Of a stretch of DNA of 64,000 bases, positions 8,036 through 17,227 are shown in pieces. Below the pieces are notes generated by a model that saw only the letters and a program-made list of their open reading frames with translations, did not search any database and was not told the DNA's origin. The stretch is from contig NZ_CABPSK010000001.1 in assembly GCF_902459645.1 (NCBI RefSeq), positions 1,178,001-1,242,000 of the forward strand, read 5' to 3'. The stretch's first letter is position 1; each line of letters opens with the position of its first letter. This DNA is from Pandoraea pneumonica (GTDB taxonomy: Bacteria > Pseudomonadota > Gammaproteobacteria > Burkholderiales > Burkholderiaceae). The position numbers and the translations under genes are program-made.

Positions 8036-9763
8036 TTGCCGTTGCCCAACGCCCTTTTTTCCTCCCGCCGCCGCGCCGCGCCTTTGATTGTCCGCGGCAT
8101 CGTCATCCTCCTGTGCATCGTTGCCGCGTGGGGACTGGCGCGCTTCGCCGCCGATCAATTGGTGGCGAACCGTTCAGCGCGTCTGCTCGCCGAGGAACGT
8201 AGCGTCGCGACGCGGCTCGCGCGCGGCACCGTTCACACGGTGAATCAGGATTTGATCCTCATTCGCGGCATTCCGCAGGTGCTGGCGCAGATCGCGCAAA
8301 TCCAGAATGCCGCCGCCGGGATCGCCGACCACCCGCTGACTGAACTGCCGCATGAGGTGGCGCGTGAACGGTTACTCGCCAATCCGGCGCTCAAACCGGT
8401 CAACGATCTGCTGCGCGCTGCTCAGTTGTATTTCGGTGCCGATCTCGTTTGGCTCGGCACCCCGGACGGGGTAACCATTGCGTCGAGCGACGCCCGCGAG
8501 CCCAATCCGCTCGTCGGCGACAACTATGGCGACCGAGCGTACTTTCAATCGGCCATCCTCGGCACGGCGGGCCAGCAGTATGTGATCGGGCGCAAGACCC
8601 GCTTGCCGGGCATCTACTTCACCGCGCCCGTGTATCAGGAAGGCCGTCTCGTCGGCGCGATGGTAGTTAAGCTCGGGCTGCGCAGGCTGTCGCATTGGGT
8701 CGATACGGGCGCCTCGTTCATCACCGACGTCAATGGCGTGATCGTGCTCGCCAACGATCCGACGTTTACCGGCCTCGCAGTCCCCGACGCCCCTGTCTTT
8801 AAGATGACGCCGGCCGAGCGCCGTCATCTTTATCAGCAGGAAGACTTCACGATCGTGCCCATCGAGAACTACGATCCTTCGCCGGGCACGCCGTTTTTCC
8901 TGATGTCGAATCCGAGTGACGAGCCGGGGGCCAGTCAGGGGGCTAATCCGGGGCATGAGGCGCATCACGCGCCCGAAGAGGCCGATCTGGTGCGCGTGCG
9001 CCCTGACAATCAGCCTTATTTGCTCGAATCCGCACCGTCCATGGACAGCGAGTTGGTCATCTACACGATGAGCGAGGTGCCCACGCTGCGCAGTCTCTTT
9101 ATCGAGCGCCAGCGTTATACGTGGCTCGTGTTCGGCTTGCTGCTGACCTCGGCTGGCGCCCTCTTCCTGCTGATTCGCCACCTGCGGCGCGGAAAACTTC
9201 AGTTGTCCGACACGCTCGCGAAGAACGCCGCGCTCGAACACGAGGTGAAGTACGACGCCCTGACCGGCAGCCTCTCGCGCGGCCACTTCCTGAAACGTCT
9301 GCGCAGCGAAGTGCATCAGGCCAATACGACCGGCGTGGCGGCCTGCATCATCCTCGTCGACCTCGACCATTTCAAGCAGATCAACGACACGTGGGGCCAT
9401 GCGCTCGGCGACACCGTATTGGCCACGTTCGTGCGGCTTTGTCACGATTCGTTACGCGAAGAAGACATCTGCGGTCGTTTGGGGGGCGAAGAATTCGCTA
9501 TTATCCTGAGTGGCGCCACCGAAGCCCGTGCCTTCGATGCCGCCGAGCGCTTGCGCGAAGCCGTTCGCGCGGCGCGCATCAATGTCGACGGACGCGCGCT
9601 TCAGTTCACTATCAGTGCCGGTGTAGCGCAGTGGCACACCGGTGACGACGATAACGCGTGGCTGCAACGCGCTGACGCCGCACTGTATCTCGCCAAATCT
9701 CGCGGGCGCGATCGCTGCGCACGCGAGTCCGACCTCCGGGTGCTCACCCGAGGCGGCTCGTAA
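8036..9763 (+). CDS. Membrane diguanylate cyclase with periplasmic Cache-type sensor
   Basis: A 575-residue diguanylate cyclase. A membrane segment lies at about residues 17-35, and a periplasmic double-Cache-like sensor at about 40-350 with DNYGDRAYFQSA and GRKTRLPGIYF. A second membrane segment is at about 363-382, and the GGDEF domain fills 405-570. The active site reads GRLGGEEFAI. The inhibitory I-site REED sits five residues before GGEEF, so product feedback is likely. No ATG is available at the 5' end: TTG 8036 is the first possible start and TTG 8042 the next, neither with a clear ribosome-binding site, which suggests coupling to the upstream EAL gene whose stop is in the same frame. 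The ligand of the sensor is unknown. Confidence 0.87.
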   Translation: MPLPNALFSSRRRAAPLIVRGIVILLCIVAAWGLARFAADQLVANRSARLLAEERSVATRLARGTVHTVNQDLILIRGIPQVLAQIAQIQNAAAGIADHPLTELPHEVARERLLANPALKPVNDLLRAAQLYFGADLVWLGTPDGVTIASSDAREPNPLVGDNYGDRAYFQSAILGTAGQQYVIGRKTRLPGIYFTAPVYQEGRLVGAMVVKLGLRRLSHWVDTGASFITDVNGVIVLANDPTFTGLAVPDAPVFKMTPAERRHLYQQEDFTIVPIENYDPSPGTPFFLMSNPSDEPGASQGANPGHEAHHAPEEADLVRVRPDNQPYLLESAPSMDSELVIYTMSEVPTLRSLFIERQRYTWLVFGLLLTSAGALFLLIRHLRRGKLQLSDTLAKNAALEHEVKYDALTGSLSRGHFLKRLRSEVHQANTTGVAACIILVDLDHFKQINDTWGHALGDTVLATFVRLCHDSLREEDICGRLGGEEFAIILSGATEARAFDAAERLREAVRAARINVDGRALQFTISAGVAQWHTGDDDNAWLQRADAALYLAKSRGRDRCARESDLRVLTRGGS

Positions 9764-9810
9764 CTGACTTCGGGCTCGCCGGCCCGGGGTCGCCAACCCA
9801 GACCGGACCG

Positions 9811-11169
9811 ATGCTCAAGACGAATCTCGCCAAGTTCGCCAAGTCACCTCCCTTGCGCCTGCGCGCCATGCAGATTGGTGCCGCCCTCTGCCTCGCCGCC
9901 AGCCAAGCCGCTCACGCCGATCTGTCATTACTGCAACCGCCCCGCGCCCTCACCGGCGGTGCGCCCTTGCAACTCACGCTGCTCGTGACGCAAGACGCGC
10001 CGGGCCGCAAGACCATCAAGCTGCCGGATGAAATCGTCGTGCGCATCTCCAACGACGATTTCAAACCGACGCTGCTGCATCTCAAGCGTGCCGCCGTCGT
10101 CCCCGCCCAAGTGACGCTCTCGAACGGCCAGTTCCGCCGCATTGCCTACGCGGCCGAATTGCCCAAGGAATTGCGCGGCACGGTGCGATTGGAGCCTGTC
10201 GATTGGGACGCGTCGACCACCACTATCGTGCTCAATCGCGCTGCCCCCGCCGAGCCGATGGTCGCCGCAGCCCCGGCGACGGCAAGCAGTGCTGCCGCCG
10301 CTGCGGGGGCTGCTGGCACCGGAGGCACCGCGATTGCCGCTGCGGCCGATGCCGCCAACGCCGCGAACGCAACGGCAACCCCCGGTACTCCCGGTACCTC
10401 GGCGGCCCCGGCCAGCGCTGCCGCCGATGCTGCGGCGCCGACGGCCGACACCGAATTCGCGCGCATCTCATCCAACGAGCCGATGTACATCGGGTTCGGT
10501 AAGAACGGCGATGCCAACGCGCGCTTTCAGTTGAGCTTCAAGTTCCACATTCTCAAGCCCGATAATCCGTCGTCCAAGTCGTTCCTCGACAACCTGTACT
10601 TCGGCTATACGCAGTTGTCGATCTGGGATCTGGAAGCGGAGTCTGCGCCGTTCCGCGATTCGAACTACCGGCCGAGCTTCTTCTATTACGTGCCGGATAC
10701 CGGCGTGCGTGCCGGCTGGTTCTCGTCGCTGGGCGTGGCGGCCGGTATCGAACACGAATCGAACGGCAAGGCGGGCCCGGACTCGCGCAGCATCAACTCC
10801 GTCTTCGTCAAACCGATCTTCACATTCGGCAATCCGTCGGAATATCACTGGACGGTGGCCCCCAAGCTGTACGCGTATCTCGAGAAGGCCGACAACCCCG
10901 ATATTCAGGACTATCGCGGCTATATGGACTTGCTGGTGCTGTGGGGCAAGCCGAACGGCTGGCAGATTGGCGCGACGTTGCGCAAGGGCATGAAGCGCAA
11001 CTACGGCAGTGTGGATTTGCAGATCACGTATCCGCTCGGCAAGTTGATTCCGGGCACGGGCGGCTACATCTGGATTGGCTATTTCACCGGATACGGCGAA
11101 GACTTGCTCGACTACAACCGCCACTCGCCGTCGCAAGTGCGCATCGGTTATAGCGTGTTCCGCTGGTAA
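9811..11169 (+). CDS. pldA: Outer-membrane phospholipase A (OMPLA family)
   Basis: A 452-residue outer-membrane beta-barrel phospholipase that hydrolyses misplaced phospholipids in the outer leaflet. A signal peptide ends near residue 36 (SQAAHA). The catalytic motif GIEHESNG places His315 and Ser317 as in OMPLA, and the barrel runs from about 225 to the C-terminal aromatic residue (SVFRW). The enterobacterial enzyme is about 290 residues. Here an N-terminal domain of about 110 residues and an Ala-rich linker (about 150-212) are added, probably a periplasmic extension. It lies 47 bp after the GGDEF gene on the same strand, but a functional link is not evident. Confidence 0.88.
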   Translation: MLKTNLAKFAKSPPLRLRAMQIGAALCLAASQAAHADLSLLQPPRALTGGAPLQLTLLVTQDAPGRKTIKLPDEIVVRISNDDFKPTLLHLKRAAVVPAQVTLSNGQFRRIAYAAELPKELRGTVRLEPVDWDASTTTIVLNRAAPAEPMVAAAPATASSAAAAAGAAGTGGTAIAAAADAANAANATATPGTPGTSAAPASAAADAAAPTADTEFARISSNEPMYIGFGKNGDANARFQLSFKFHILKPDNPSSKSFLDNLYFGYTQLSIWDLEAESAPFRDSNYRPSFFYYVPDTGVRAGWFSSLGVAAGIEHESNGKAGPDSRSINSVFVKPIFTFGNPSEYHWTVAPKLYAYLEKADNPDIQDYRGYMDLLVLWGKPNGWQIGATLRKGMKRNYGSVDLQITYPLGKLIPGTGGYIWIGYFTGYGEDLLDYNRHSPSQVRIGYSVFRW

Positions 11170-11186
11170 TCGGCATCGGAAATGGC

Positions 11187-11216
11187 CTCGGTGGCCATCG
11201 TTCGACGGCCACCGAG
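11187..11216. terminator. Hairpin between convergent pldA and EamA genes
   Basis: A perfect 10-bp stem (11187-11196 with 11207-11216) with a 10-base loop lies 18 bp after the pldA stop. It has no T-tract on either side, so terminator function is uncertain. Confidence 0.4.
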
Positions 11217-11229
11217 TGCGCGCTCCGGA

Positions 11230-11652
11230 TCAGAGCACCAGCACCAGCGCGCCCGCAATGATCAACGCGCCGCCGAGGGCTTCCTTGAGCGAGAACGGTT
11301 CGCCAAGCACGACCCAGCCGATCAGCATCGCCATGGCCACGCTGAGTTTGTCGAGGGGTGCCACGCCCGACACCGGGCCGAGTTGGAGCGCTCGGAAGTA
11401 ACACAGCCACGACAAGCCTGTGGCGACCCCGGACAGCACGAGAAACAGCCACGTGTGCGAGCTCAGGCTCGTGGGCCGCTGCCATTCGCCGCGCATGCCG
11501 ACGATGGCGAGCGTCACGGCGAAGATGATCACCGTGCGGATCAACGTGGCCATGTTCGAATTGACTTGCGCCACCCCGAGCTTGCCGAACACCGCCGTCA
11601 ATGCAGCGAAAAACGCCGAACCGAGTGCGAAAAGTTGCCAACTCCGCAGCAT
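11230..11652 (-). CDS. EamA family (half-size DMT) membrane protein
   Basis: A 140-residue protein of a single EamA repeat with about four to five hydrophobic segments, for example LFALGSAFFAALTAVFGKLG near residue 6, TVIIFAVTLAIVG near 39 and ALGGALIIAGALVLVL at the end. The family comprises small-molecule exporters; half-size members act as dimers. ATG 11652 is chosen because AGGAGA lies seven bases upstream; a longer reading frame starting at 11706 lacks such a site and adds a hydrophilic tail. Substrate is unknown. Confidence 0.82.
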   Translation of the reverse strand: MLRSWQLFALGSAFFAALTAVFGKLGVAQVNSNMATLIRTVIIFAVTLAIVGMRGEWQRPTSLSSHTWLFLVLSGVATGLSWLCYFRALQLGPVSGVAPLDKLSVAMAMLIGWVVLGEPFSLKEALGGALIIAGALVLVL

Positions 11653-11771
11653 TTGCAAATCTCCTATGCGCGCCCGGATGGTCCCCAGACGCTTGAGCGT
11701 AATCATTCCGTGATGGCCGCCGTCGCCGATGCGATAATGGCGCCTGTCCCACCAACGTGAATCCCCCTGAC

Positions 11772-11993
11772 ATGTCCGAACTGCACGACCGTCCCGACAG
11801 CCCCTGCATTGGCGTTTGCTCCACCCTGTTCGACGAGGTCTGCAAAGGGTGCGGCCGCACCGCGTCCGAAGTGTCGAACTGGGTGTTCTTCTCCGAAGAC
11901 GAGAAGCGCGCCATTTGGGAGCGCATCACCCGCGAAGGCACGGCGATGCGCTTTTGCGACGATACCGTTACTTCTCAGCCTTCGCAGCCCTGA
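11772..11993 (+). CDS. DUF1289 domain-containing protein
   Basis: A 73-residue protein with the four-cysteine pattern of DUF1289: [20 protein letters not shown] at residues 10-29, followed by a [16 protein letters not shown] helix. The cysteines probably bind a metal; function is unknown. ATG 11772 is preferred, with GTG 11757 possible. Its 3' end overlaps the convergent aldehyde dehydrogenase gene by 26 bp. Confidence 0.85.
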   Translation: MSELHDRPDSPCIGVCSTLFDEVCKGCGRTASEVSNWVFFSEDEKRAIWERITREGTAMRFCDDTVTSQPSQP

Positions 11994-13407
11994 ATTGCAG
12001 CGACTTGTATTCGAGGAATTCTTCGAAACCGTACACACCGTTTTCGCGACCGTTCCCCGATTGCTTGAAGCCCCCGAACGGGGCTTCCACGTTGAACTCC
12101 CCGCCGTTGATGCTCACCTGTCCCGTGCGGATCTGACGCGCCACGCGTGCCGCACGCGCCTCATCGCCTGACCACACACCGCCCGCCAGCCCGTAGATCG
12201 AATCGTTCGCGATGCGCACGGCGTCGGCTTCGTCCTGATACGTGATGATCGAGAGCACCGGGCCGAAGATTTCTTCGCGCGCCACGGTCGTCTCCGGCGC
12301 CACGCGGCCAAGCACCGTCGGCTGCACGAAGAAACCCGCTTCGAACCCTTCAGGCACCGCATCGCCGCCCGCGATCAACTCGGCCCCTTCTGCCAAGCCT
12401 TTGCGAATGTACGACTGCACGCGCTCGCGTTGCGCCTCCGAGGCCAGCGGCCCGAGGCGTGTCGAATCTTCGCGCGGATCGCCCAGCGTGAAACGTGCGA
12501 CGGATTCCTTGGCGAGTGCCTTCGCTTCGTCATAACGCGTCGCGGGCACCAGCAAGCGGGTGTGCGCTGCGCACGTCTGGCCCGAGTTGAGATAGCAGGC
12601 ATTGAGCGTGCCTTTGACAGCCGCTGCCATGTCGGCATCGTCCAGCACGATCGAGGCCGACTTGCCACCGAGTTCCAGCGCCACACGCTTGACCGTTTGC
12701 GAGGCGACTTCCGAGACACGCTTGCCCGCCCGCGTCGAGCCCGTGAACGACACCATGTCCACGTCGGGATGCCGCGCGAGCATTTCGCCAGCGACAGGCC
12801 CCAAGCCGGTCACGAGATTGAACACCCCCGCAGGCAGGCCAACTTGCGCGATGACTTCGGCAAGGATGAACGCGTCGAACGGCGCGACTTCCGAGGGTTT
12901 GAGCACCACCGTGCATCCTGCCGCCAGCGCTGGAGCGACCTTCACCGTGATTTGATTGAGCGGATAGTTCCACGGCGTGATCGCACCGACCACGCCCACC
13001 GGTTCGCGAACCACGAGCGAGTTGCCGACGCGCGCCTCGAAGACGAACGTTTGCGCCAATTCGGCGTAGTGACGCCAGTGCTGAATGGGGGCCGCTACCT
13101 GAACAGCACGCGACACCCGAATCGGCATGCCGGTCTCGCCGGTGATGACCTGTGCCAACTCCTCCGCACGCGCCTCAAGCCCGGCCGCGATCTTGAGCAG
13201 ATAGTCGGCGCGCTTCGCTGGGGGCGTCGCGGCCCACGCATCACGCGCTTTGACCGCGGCCGCAATCGCCGCTTCGGTGTCGTCGGCAGCGCCTTCCGGA
13301 ATACGCCCCATCAGCTTGCCGTCTGCCGAGTGAAAGACGTCCAGCGTGCCGGCGCCGATCGGCGCGACCCACTCGCCGCCGATATAAAACTTGTCGTAAG
13401 TGATCAT
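11968..13407 (-). CDS. NAD(P)-dependent aldehyde dehydrogenase
   Basis: A 479-residue member of the aldehyde dehydrogenase superfamily, which oxidises aldehydes to acids. The cofactor motif [10 protein letters not shown] is near residue 221, the general base is Glu245 in LELGGKS, and the nucleophile is Cys279 in [14 protein letters not shown] near 145 and EEIFGPVL near 380 are also typical. The length is usual for the family. ATG 13407 is supported by AGGAG seven bases upstream; an upstream ATG adds ten residues without that site. Substrate cannot be told from sequence; the neighbours give no pathway hint. Confidence 0.9.
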   Translation of the reverse strand: MITYDKFYIGGEWVAPIGAGTLDVFHSADGKLMGRIPEGAADDTEAAIAAAVKARDAWAATPPAKRADYLLKIAAGLEARAEELAQVITGETGMPIRVSRAVQVAAPIQHWRHYAELAQTFVFEARVGNSLVVREPVGVVGAITPWNYPLNQITVKVAPALAAGCTVVLKPSEVAPFDAFILAEVIAQVGLPAGVFNLVTGLGPVAGEMLARHPDVDMVSFTGSTRAGKRVSEVASQTVKRVALELGGKSASIVLDDADMAAAVKGTLNACYLNSGQTCAAHTRLLVPATRYDEAKALAKESVARFTLGDPREDSTRLGPLASEAQRERVQSYIRKGLAEGAELIAGGDAVPEGFEAGFFVQPTVLGRVAPETTVAREEIFGPVLSIITYQDEADAVRIANDSIYGLAGGVWSGDEARAARVARQIRTGQVSINGGEFNVEAPFGGFKQSGNGRENGVYGFEEFLEYKSLQFRAAKAEK

Positions 13408-13467
13408 GCGATGTCTCCTGCGGGCATGGTGCAACAAACGTTAATTGTAGTCGCGCGCGGTAAACGC

Positions 13468-13500
13468 AAACAGGGCGCCTGCCATGCAAGCGCCCTGTTT
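13468..13500 (-). terminator. Terminator of the ABC-F gene
   Basis: An 11-bp perfect stem (13468-13478 with 13490-13500) around an 11-base loop lies 28 bp downstream of the ABC-F stop on the minus strand, with T residues at its base. Confidence 0.7.
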
Positions 13501-13528
13501 ATCTTGTCGAAACTTCCGACGCGTTACG

Positions 13529-15124
13529 TCAGACTTCGACGCCCTGGCTCGCCAGATATTCGTCGTAAGTCCCGGCGTAATCGACCAGCGTACCGTCGCT
13601 CTTCACTTCGATCACGCGCGTGGCCAAGCCCGACACGAATTCACGATCGTGCGACACGAACACCAGCGTGCCCGGATACTTGTCGAGCGCGATCTGAAGC
13701 GATTCGATCGACTCCATGTCCATGTGGTTGGTCGGCTCGTCCATCATCAGCACGTTGTGACGGCCGAGCATCAGCTTGCCCCAGATCATGCGGCCCTTCT
13801 CACCGCCGGACAGCACGCGCACCGACTTGCGCACGTCGTCGCCACCGAACAGCAAACGGCCCAGCGAGCCGCGAATCACTTGATCGTCGTCGCCTTCCTT
13901 GCCCCACTGCGTCATCCAGTCGGTGAGCGTCAGGTCTTGCGGGAACGCTTCCGAGGTGTCCTGCGGCATGTAACCGATGTTGGCGTTCTCGGCCCACTTC
14001 ACGTTGCCCGCATCCACCGGCAGCTCGGCCATCAGGCTGCGCAACAGCGTCGTCTTACCGGCACCGTTCTCACCGATGATCGCCACGCGCTCGCCCGCAC
14101 GCACTGCGCCGGTGTAGTTCTTGAAGATCGGACGGTCGTATGCCTTGCTGATGCCCTCGAATTCGAACGCGAGGTTGTGCAGCTTCTTCTCGTATTCGAA
14201 ACGGATGAACGGGTTCTGACGCGACGACGGCTTGACGTCTTCCACCTTGATCTTGTCGATCTGCTTGAGACGGCTGGTCGCCTGACGAGCCTTCGACTTG
14301 TTTGCCGAGAAGCGGCGCACGAAGTCTTGCAGGTCGGAGATGCGTTCCTTGGCCTTGCTGTTGGCAGCCATCTGACGCTCGCGGGCTTGTGCCGACGCCA
14401 GCATGTAGTCGTCGTAGTTGCCCGGGTAGACCGTCAGCGTGCCGTAGTCCATGTCGGCCATGTGCGTGCACACGGCGTTCAAGAAGTGGCGATCGTGGGA
14501 AATGATGATCATGGTGGAGTTGCGCTCGTTGAGCACGTCTTCCAGCCAGCGGATCGTGTTGATGTCCAGGTTGTTGGTCGGTTCGTCGAGCAGCAGCACG
14601 TCGGGGTTCGAGAACAGTGCCTGTGCCAGCAGCACACGCAGCTTCCAGCCCGGCGCGACGTTGCTCATCGGCCCTTGATGCTGATCCGTCGGAATGCCCA
14701 CGCCCAGCAGCAGTTCACCGGCACGCGCTTCGGCCGTGTAGCCGTCGTACTCGGCGAACTTCGCTTCGAGTTCGGCGGCGTGCATGTAGTCGTCGTCGGT
14801 GGCTTCCGGGTTGGCGTAGATCGCGTCGCGCTCGCTCATGGCGGCCCACATTTCCGTGTGGCCCATCATCACCACATCGAGCACGCGCATGTCTTCGTAA
14901 GCGAACTGGTCCTGCTTGAGCTTACCGAGACGCACGTTCGGTTCGAGCATGACGTTGCCGCCGCTCGGCTCCAGATCGTCGCCAAGAATCTTCATGAACG
15001 TGGACTTGCCGCAGCCGTTCGCGCCGATCAGGCCGTAACGGTTGCCCCCGCCAAACTTGACGGAGATGTTCTCGAAGAGCGGCTTGGCGCCGAATTGCAT
15101 GGTGATATTGGCGGTAGACAGCAC
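13529..15124 (-). CDS. ybiT: ABC-F family ATPase, YbiT type
   Basis: A 531-residue cytosolic protein with two ABC ATPase domains and no membrane part. ABC-F proteins act on ribosomes. Domain 1 has a Walker [10 protein letters not shown] near residue 37 and [14 protein letters not shown]; domain 2 has GENGAGKTT near 350, LSGGEKGRM and [15 protein letters not shown] charged linker lies between them (about 230-300). The start [12 protein letters not shown], read from GTG 15124, lines up with the start of E. coli YbiT and gives nearly the same length (530). Longer in-frame readings to 15223 add a non-homologous tail. YbiT's precise translational role is less settled than that of EttA. Confidence 0.92.
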   Translation of the reverse strand: MLSTANITMQFGAKPLFENISVKFGGGNRYGLIGANGCGKSTFMKILGDDLEPSGGNVMLEPNVRLGKLKQDQFAYEDMRVLDVVMMGHTEMWAAMSERDAIYANPEATDDDYMHAAELEAKFAEYDGYTAEARAGELLLGVGIPTDQHQGPMSNVAPGWKLRVLLAQALFSNPDVLLLDEPTNNLDINTIRWLEDVLNERNSTMIIISHDRHFLNAVCTHMADMDYGTLTVYPGNYDDYMLASAQARERQMAANSKAKERISDLQDFVRRFSANKSKARQATSRLKQIDKIKVEDVKPSSRQNPFIRFEYEKKLHNLAFEFEGISKAYDRPIFKNYTGAVRAGERVAIIGENGAGKTTLLRSLMAELPVDAGNVKWAENANIGYMPQDTSEAFPQDLTLTDWMTQWGKEGDDDQVIRGSLGRLLFGGDDVRKSVRVLSGGEKGRMIWGKLMLGRHNVLMMDEPTNHMDMESIESLQIALDKYPGTLVFVSHDREFVSGLATRVIEVKSDGTLVDYAGTYDEYLASQGVEV

Positions 15125-15282
15125 GGGCGGTATCCGGGAGATGAGGTGCGGCGGCACGAAATTGCGCCACGAAACCGGACATTTTAACACCGATACGTGT
15201 CGCTCGCCTCCTCGCGCGTCCATTGGGCGCGCACGCCTTGGTCATCCTCCCAAAGTGAGCGCGGCGCGTGGGGACGCCATTT

Positions 15283-15369
15283 ATGGCGCTCTACGCTTGC
15301 CAGCGCATCGTCATCACCAAGGATGGCGTGCGCCCCCCCCCCAACTTCGAGAGATCGACCGCTCAATGA
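15283..15369 (+). CDS. Possible 28-residue upstream ORF coupled to the cupin gene
   Basis: An ATG at 15283, preceded by GGGGAC, opens a 28-codon frame (begins MALYACQRIV) whose TGA stop overlaps the cupin ATG as ATGA. It contains a run of ten C residues read as Pro codons. Peptide similarity is not recognisable. The overlap suggests translational coupling, but the frame may be chance. Confidence 0.25.
   Translation: MALYACQRIVITKDGVRPPPNFERSTAQ
15333..15342 (+). repeat. Ten-base poly-C tract
   Basis: Ten consecutive C bases lie 24-33 bp before the cupin start codon. Such tracts are prone to slippage during replication. Confidence 0.9.
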
Positions 15370-15932
15370 CATCGCACATTGCCCGCAACCCTCGCCTTAG
15401 CCCCCTTAGCGCCCTTAGCCCCCTCAGATTCCTAATTTCCCGCCCTCGCGTTACCGCCTTCGTCACGCGCCTTGCGTATGCCGCCTTGGCGATCCCCGCA
15501 TGGCTCTGGCTGCCTGCCACCGCCAACGCGGCGCCCGAGACCCCTGGCGTGCGCGTACAAACGCTCCTGAAAAGCACCACATCGTGGGATAAGACCGGCT
15601 ACACGGCCTACCCGTCCGGCACGCCTGAACTGGCGGTCCTGCGCATCACCATCGCGCCCAACACGACGTTGGGCTGGCATACGCACCCGATCCCCAACGC
15701 GGCCTACGTCGAAACCGGTGAACTGACCGTCGAGCGGGCCGATTCAGGTGCCTCGAAAACATACGTGGCTGGGCAAGTGCTGCCTGAGTTGGTCGACATC
15801 GCCCACCGGGGTATCACGGGCGACAAAGGGGCCGATCTCATCGTGTTCTATGCCAGCACGCCGGGCAAACCGCTGGCTGTGCCAGCCACTGTTCCGTCGG
15901 CCCCTGCCTCACTCAAAGCCGCCTCGGAATAA
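15366..15932 (+). CDS. Secreted cupin-domain protein
   Basis: A 188-residue protein with a signal peptide (hydrophobic AALAIPAWLWLPATANA, cleavage after about residue 56 as ANA-AP) and a single cupin fold. The metal-site motif is GWHTHPIPNAAYVETGEL near residue 103, which holds two histidines and the glutamate of cupin motif 1. Motif 2 (about 137-145) is less well kept. The protein is likely periplasmic. The N-terminal leader contains a short tandem Leu-Ser-Pro repeat (coding 15397-15426). ATG 15366 starts exactly at the stop of a short upstream frame. Function is unknown beyond the fold. Confidence 0.8.
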   Translation: MTSHIARNPRLSPLSALSPLRFLISRPRVTAFVTRLAYAALAIPAWLWLPATANAAPETPGVRVQTLLKSTTSWDKTGYTAYPSGTPELAVLRITIAPNTTLGWHTHPIPNAAYVETGELTVERADSGASKTYVAGQVLPELVDIAHRGITGDKGADLIVFYASTPGKPLAVPATVPSAPASLKAASE

Positions 15933-15970
15933 AAAAACCGCCGGCCCGACATCAAGTCGGCCGGCGGTTT
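15931..15970 (-). terminator. Bidirectional terminator between cupin and BMP lipoprotein genes
   Basis: An 11-bp stem extended by 4 bp past one bulged C (15935-15950 with 15956-15970, ATCAA loop). On the minus strand it is followed by seven T, so it best serves the transporter operon; on the plus strand it directly follows the cupin stop. Confidence 0.85.
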
Positions 15971-16033
15971 CATTCGCCTCAAACCGGCGCGAACCGGGGT
16001 GATACCGGTTCGGCCATTGGCGCTGCCGAAGCG

Positions 16034-17185
16034 TTACTGCTTCGGCAGCGTGCCTTCGACACCTTCGACGAACCAGTTGATCTGGTGCTTCTCGTCGTCG
16101 TTGAGCGTCTTGCCTGCGGGCACGATTTCCTTGCCGTCCTGCCCCTTGAGCGGGCCGGTGAACGGATCGTACTTGCCATCGCGAATGGCGTCGTGACGCT
16201 CGGTCACAGCCTTGCGCACGGCTTCCGGCACGGCCTTGTCGTTGATGGCAACCAGGTTGATTTCGTCTTCCTTGATGCCGCCCCAGACCGGGGTGTTCTT
16301 CCACGAACCCTGCATCACTTCATCGACCGTGCGGATGTAGTACTTGCTCCAGTCGATCGCGGCCGACGCCAGGTGCGCGTTCGGGCCGAACTTGCTCATG
16401 TCCGAATCCCAGCCGAACGCGTGAATCTTCTTCTCTTCAGCCACTTGCATCACCACGGCCGAATCCACGTTCTGCATCAGCACGTCGGCGCCCTGCCCGA
16501 CCAGCGACTCGGCGGCTTGACGTTCCTTGCCCGGATCGAACCAACTGTTGATCCAAACGACCTTGACCTTCACCTTCGGGTTGGCTTCGCGCGCCGCGAT
16601 CGTGAACGCATCGATATTGCGGATCACTTCGGGAATCGGCACCGACGCCACGTACCCGATCACGTTCGTCTTGGTGACACGGCCACCGACCACACCGGCC
16701 AGATGCGCGCCTTCATACGTGCGCACGTCGTACGTGCCGAGGTTCGGTGCGGTCTTGAAGCCCGTGGCGTGTTCGAACGTCACGTCGGGGAAGTCGGCAG
16801 CCGTCTTGACCATCGAATCCATGTAACCGAACGACGTACCGAAGATCAGCTTGTTGCCCTTGCTCGCCAGATCGCGGAACACGCGCTCCGAGTCGGCACC
16901 TTCCGGCACGTTCTCGACGCGGGTCACCGTCACCTTGTCGCCATACTTGGCTTCCACGGCCTTCGCGCCTTGCTCGTGCGCGAACGTCCAGCCGGCATCG
17001 CCCGGGTTGCCGATGTAGACAAACGCCACGCCGAGCGGGCCCTTGCCTGCCGGCGCTGCCGAGGCAGCCGAAGCGTCGGATGCTGCGGCCGGCGCGCTGG
17101 CCGTGTTGTTCTCCTGCTTGCCGCAGGCGGAAACCAGCATGGCGGCCGCCAGGCTCGCCATCGTGATCAGGACTTTACGTCGCAT
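16034..17185 (-). CDS. BMP family ABC transporter substrate-binding lipoprotein
   Basis: A 383-residue lipoprotein. A lipobox (MLVSAC, Cys21) follows a short hydrophobic signal. An Ala/Ser-rich linker leads to a BMP (basic membrane protein/PnrA) fold with VAFVYIGNPGDAGWTFAHEQG near residue 52, IFGTSFGYMDS near 118 and GWDSDMSKFGPNAHL near 255. BMP-type binding proteins typically capture purine nucleosides or related compounds. GAGGAG precedes ATG 17185. It is the last gene of a four-gene transporter operon and is followed by a strong terminator. Being next to urate and 8-oxoguanine genes, a purine-type ligand is a reasonable inference. Confidence 0.9.
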   Translation of the reverse strand: MRRKVLITMASLAAAMLVSACGKQENNTASAPAAASDASAASAAPAGKGPLGVAFVYIGNPGDAGWTFAHEQGAKAVEAKYGDKVTVTRVENVPEGADSERVFRDLASKGNKLIFGTSFGYMDSMVKTAADFPDVTFEHATGFKTAPNLGTYDVRTYEGAHLAGVVGGRVTKTNVIGYVASVPIPEVIRNIDAFTIAAREANPKVKVKVVWINSWFDPGKERQAAESLVGQGADVLMQNVDSAVVMQVAEEKKIHAFGWDSDMSKFGPNAHLASAAIDWSKYYIRTVDEVMQGSWKNTPVWGGIKEDEINLVAINDKAVPEAVRKAVTERHDAIRDGKYDPFTGPLKGQDGKEIVPAGKTLNDDEKHQINWFVEGVEGTLPKQ

Positions 17186-17227
17186 CGACTTTCTCCTCAG
17201 TATCGATTGAATTAAAACTGACTTAAC

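Noticed and set aside
13484-15187. A 567-codon open frame antisense to the ABC-F gene
   Set aside because: Shadow of ybiT; no motif, and the sense gene has full homology over the same span.
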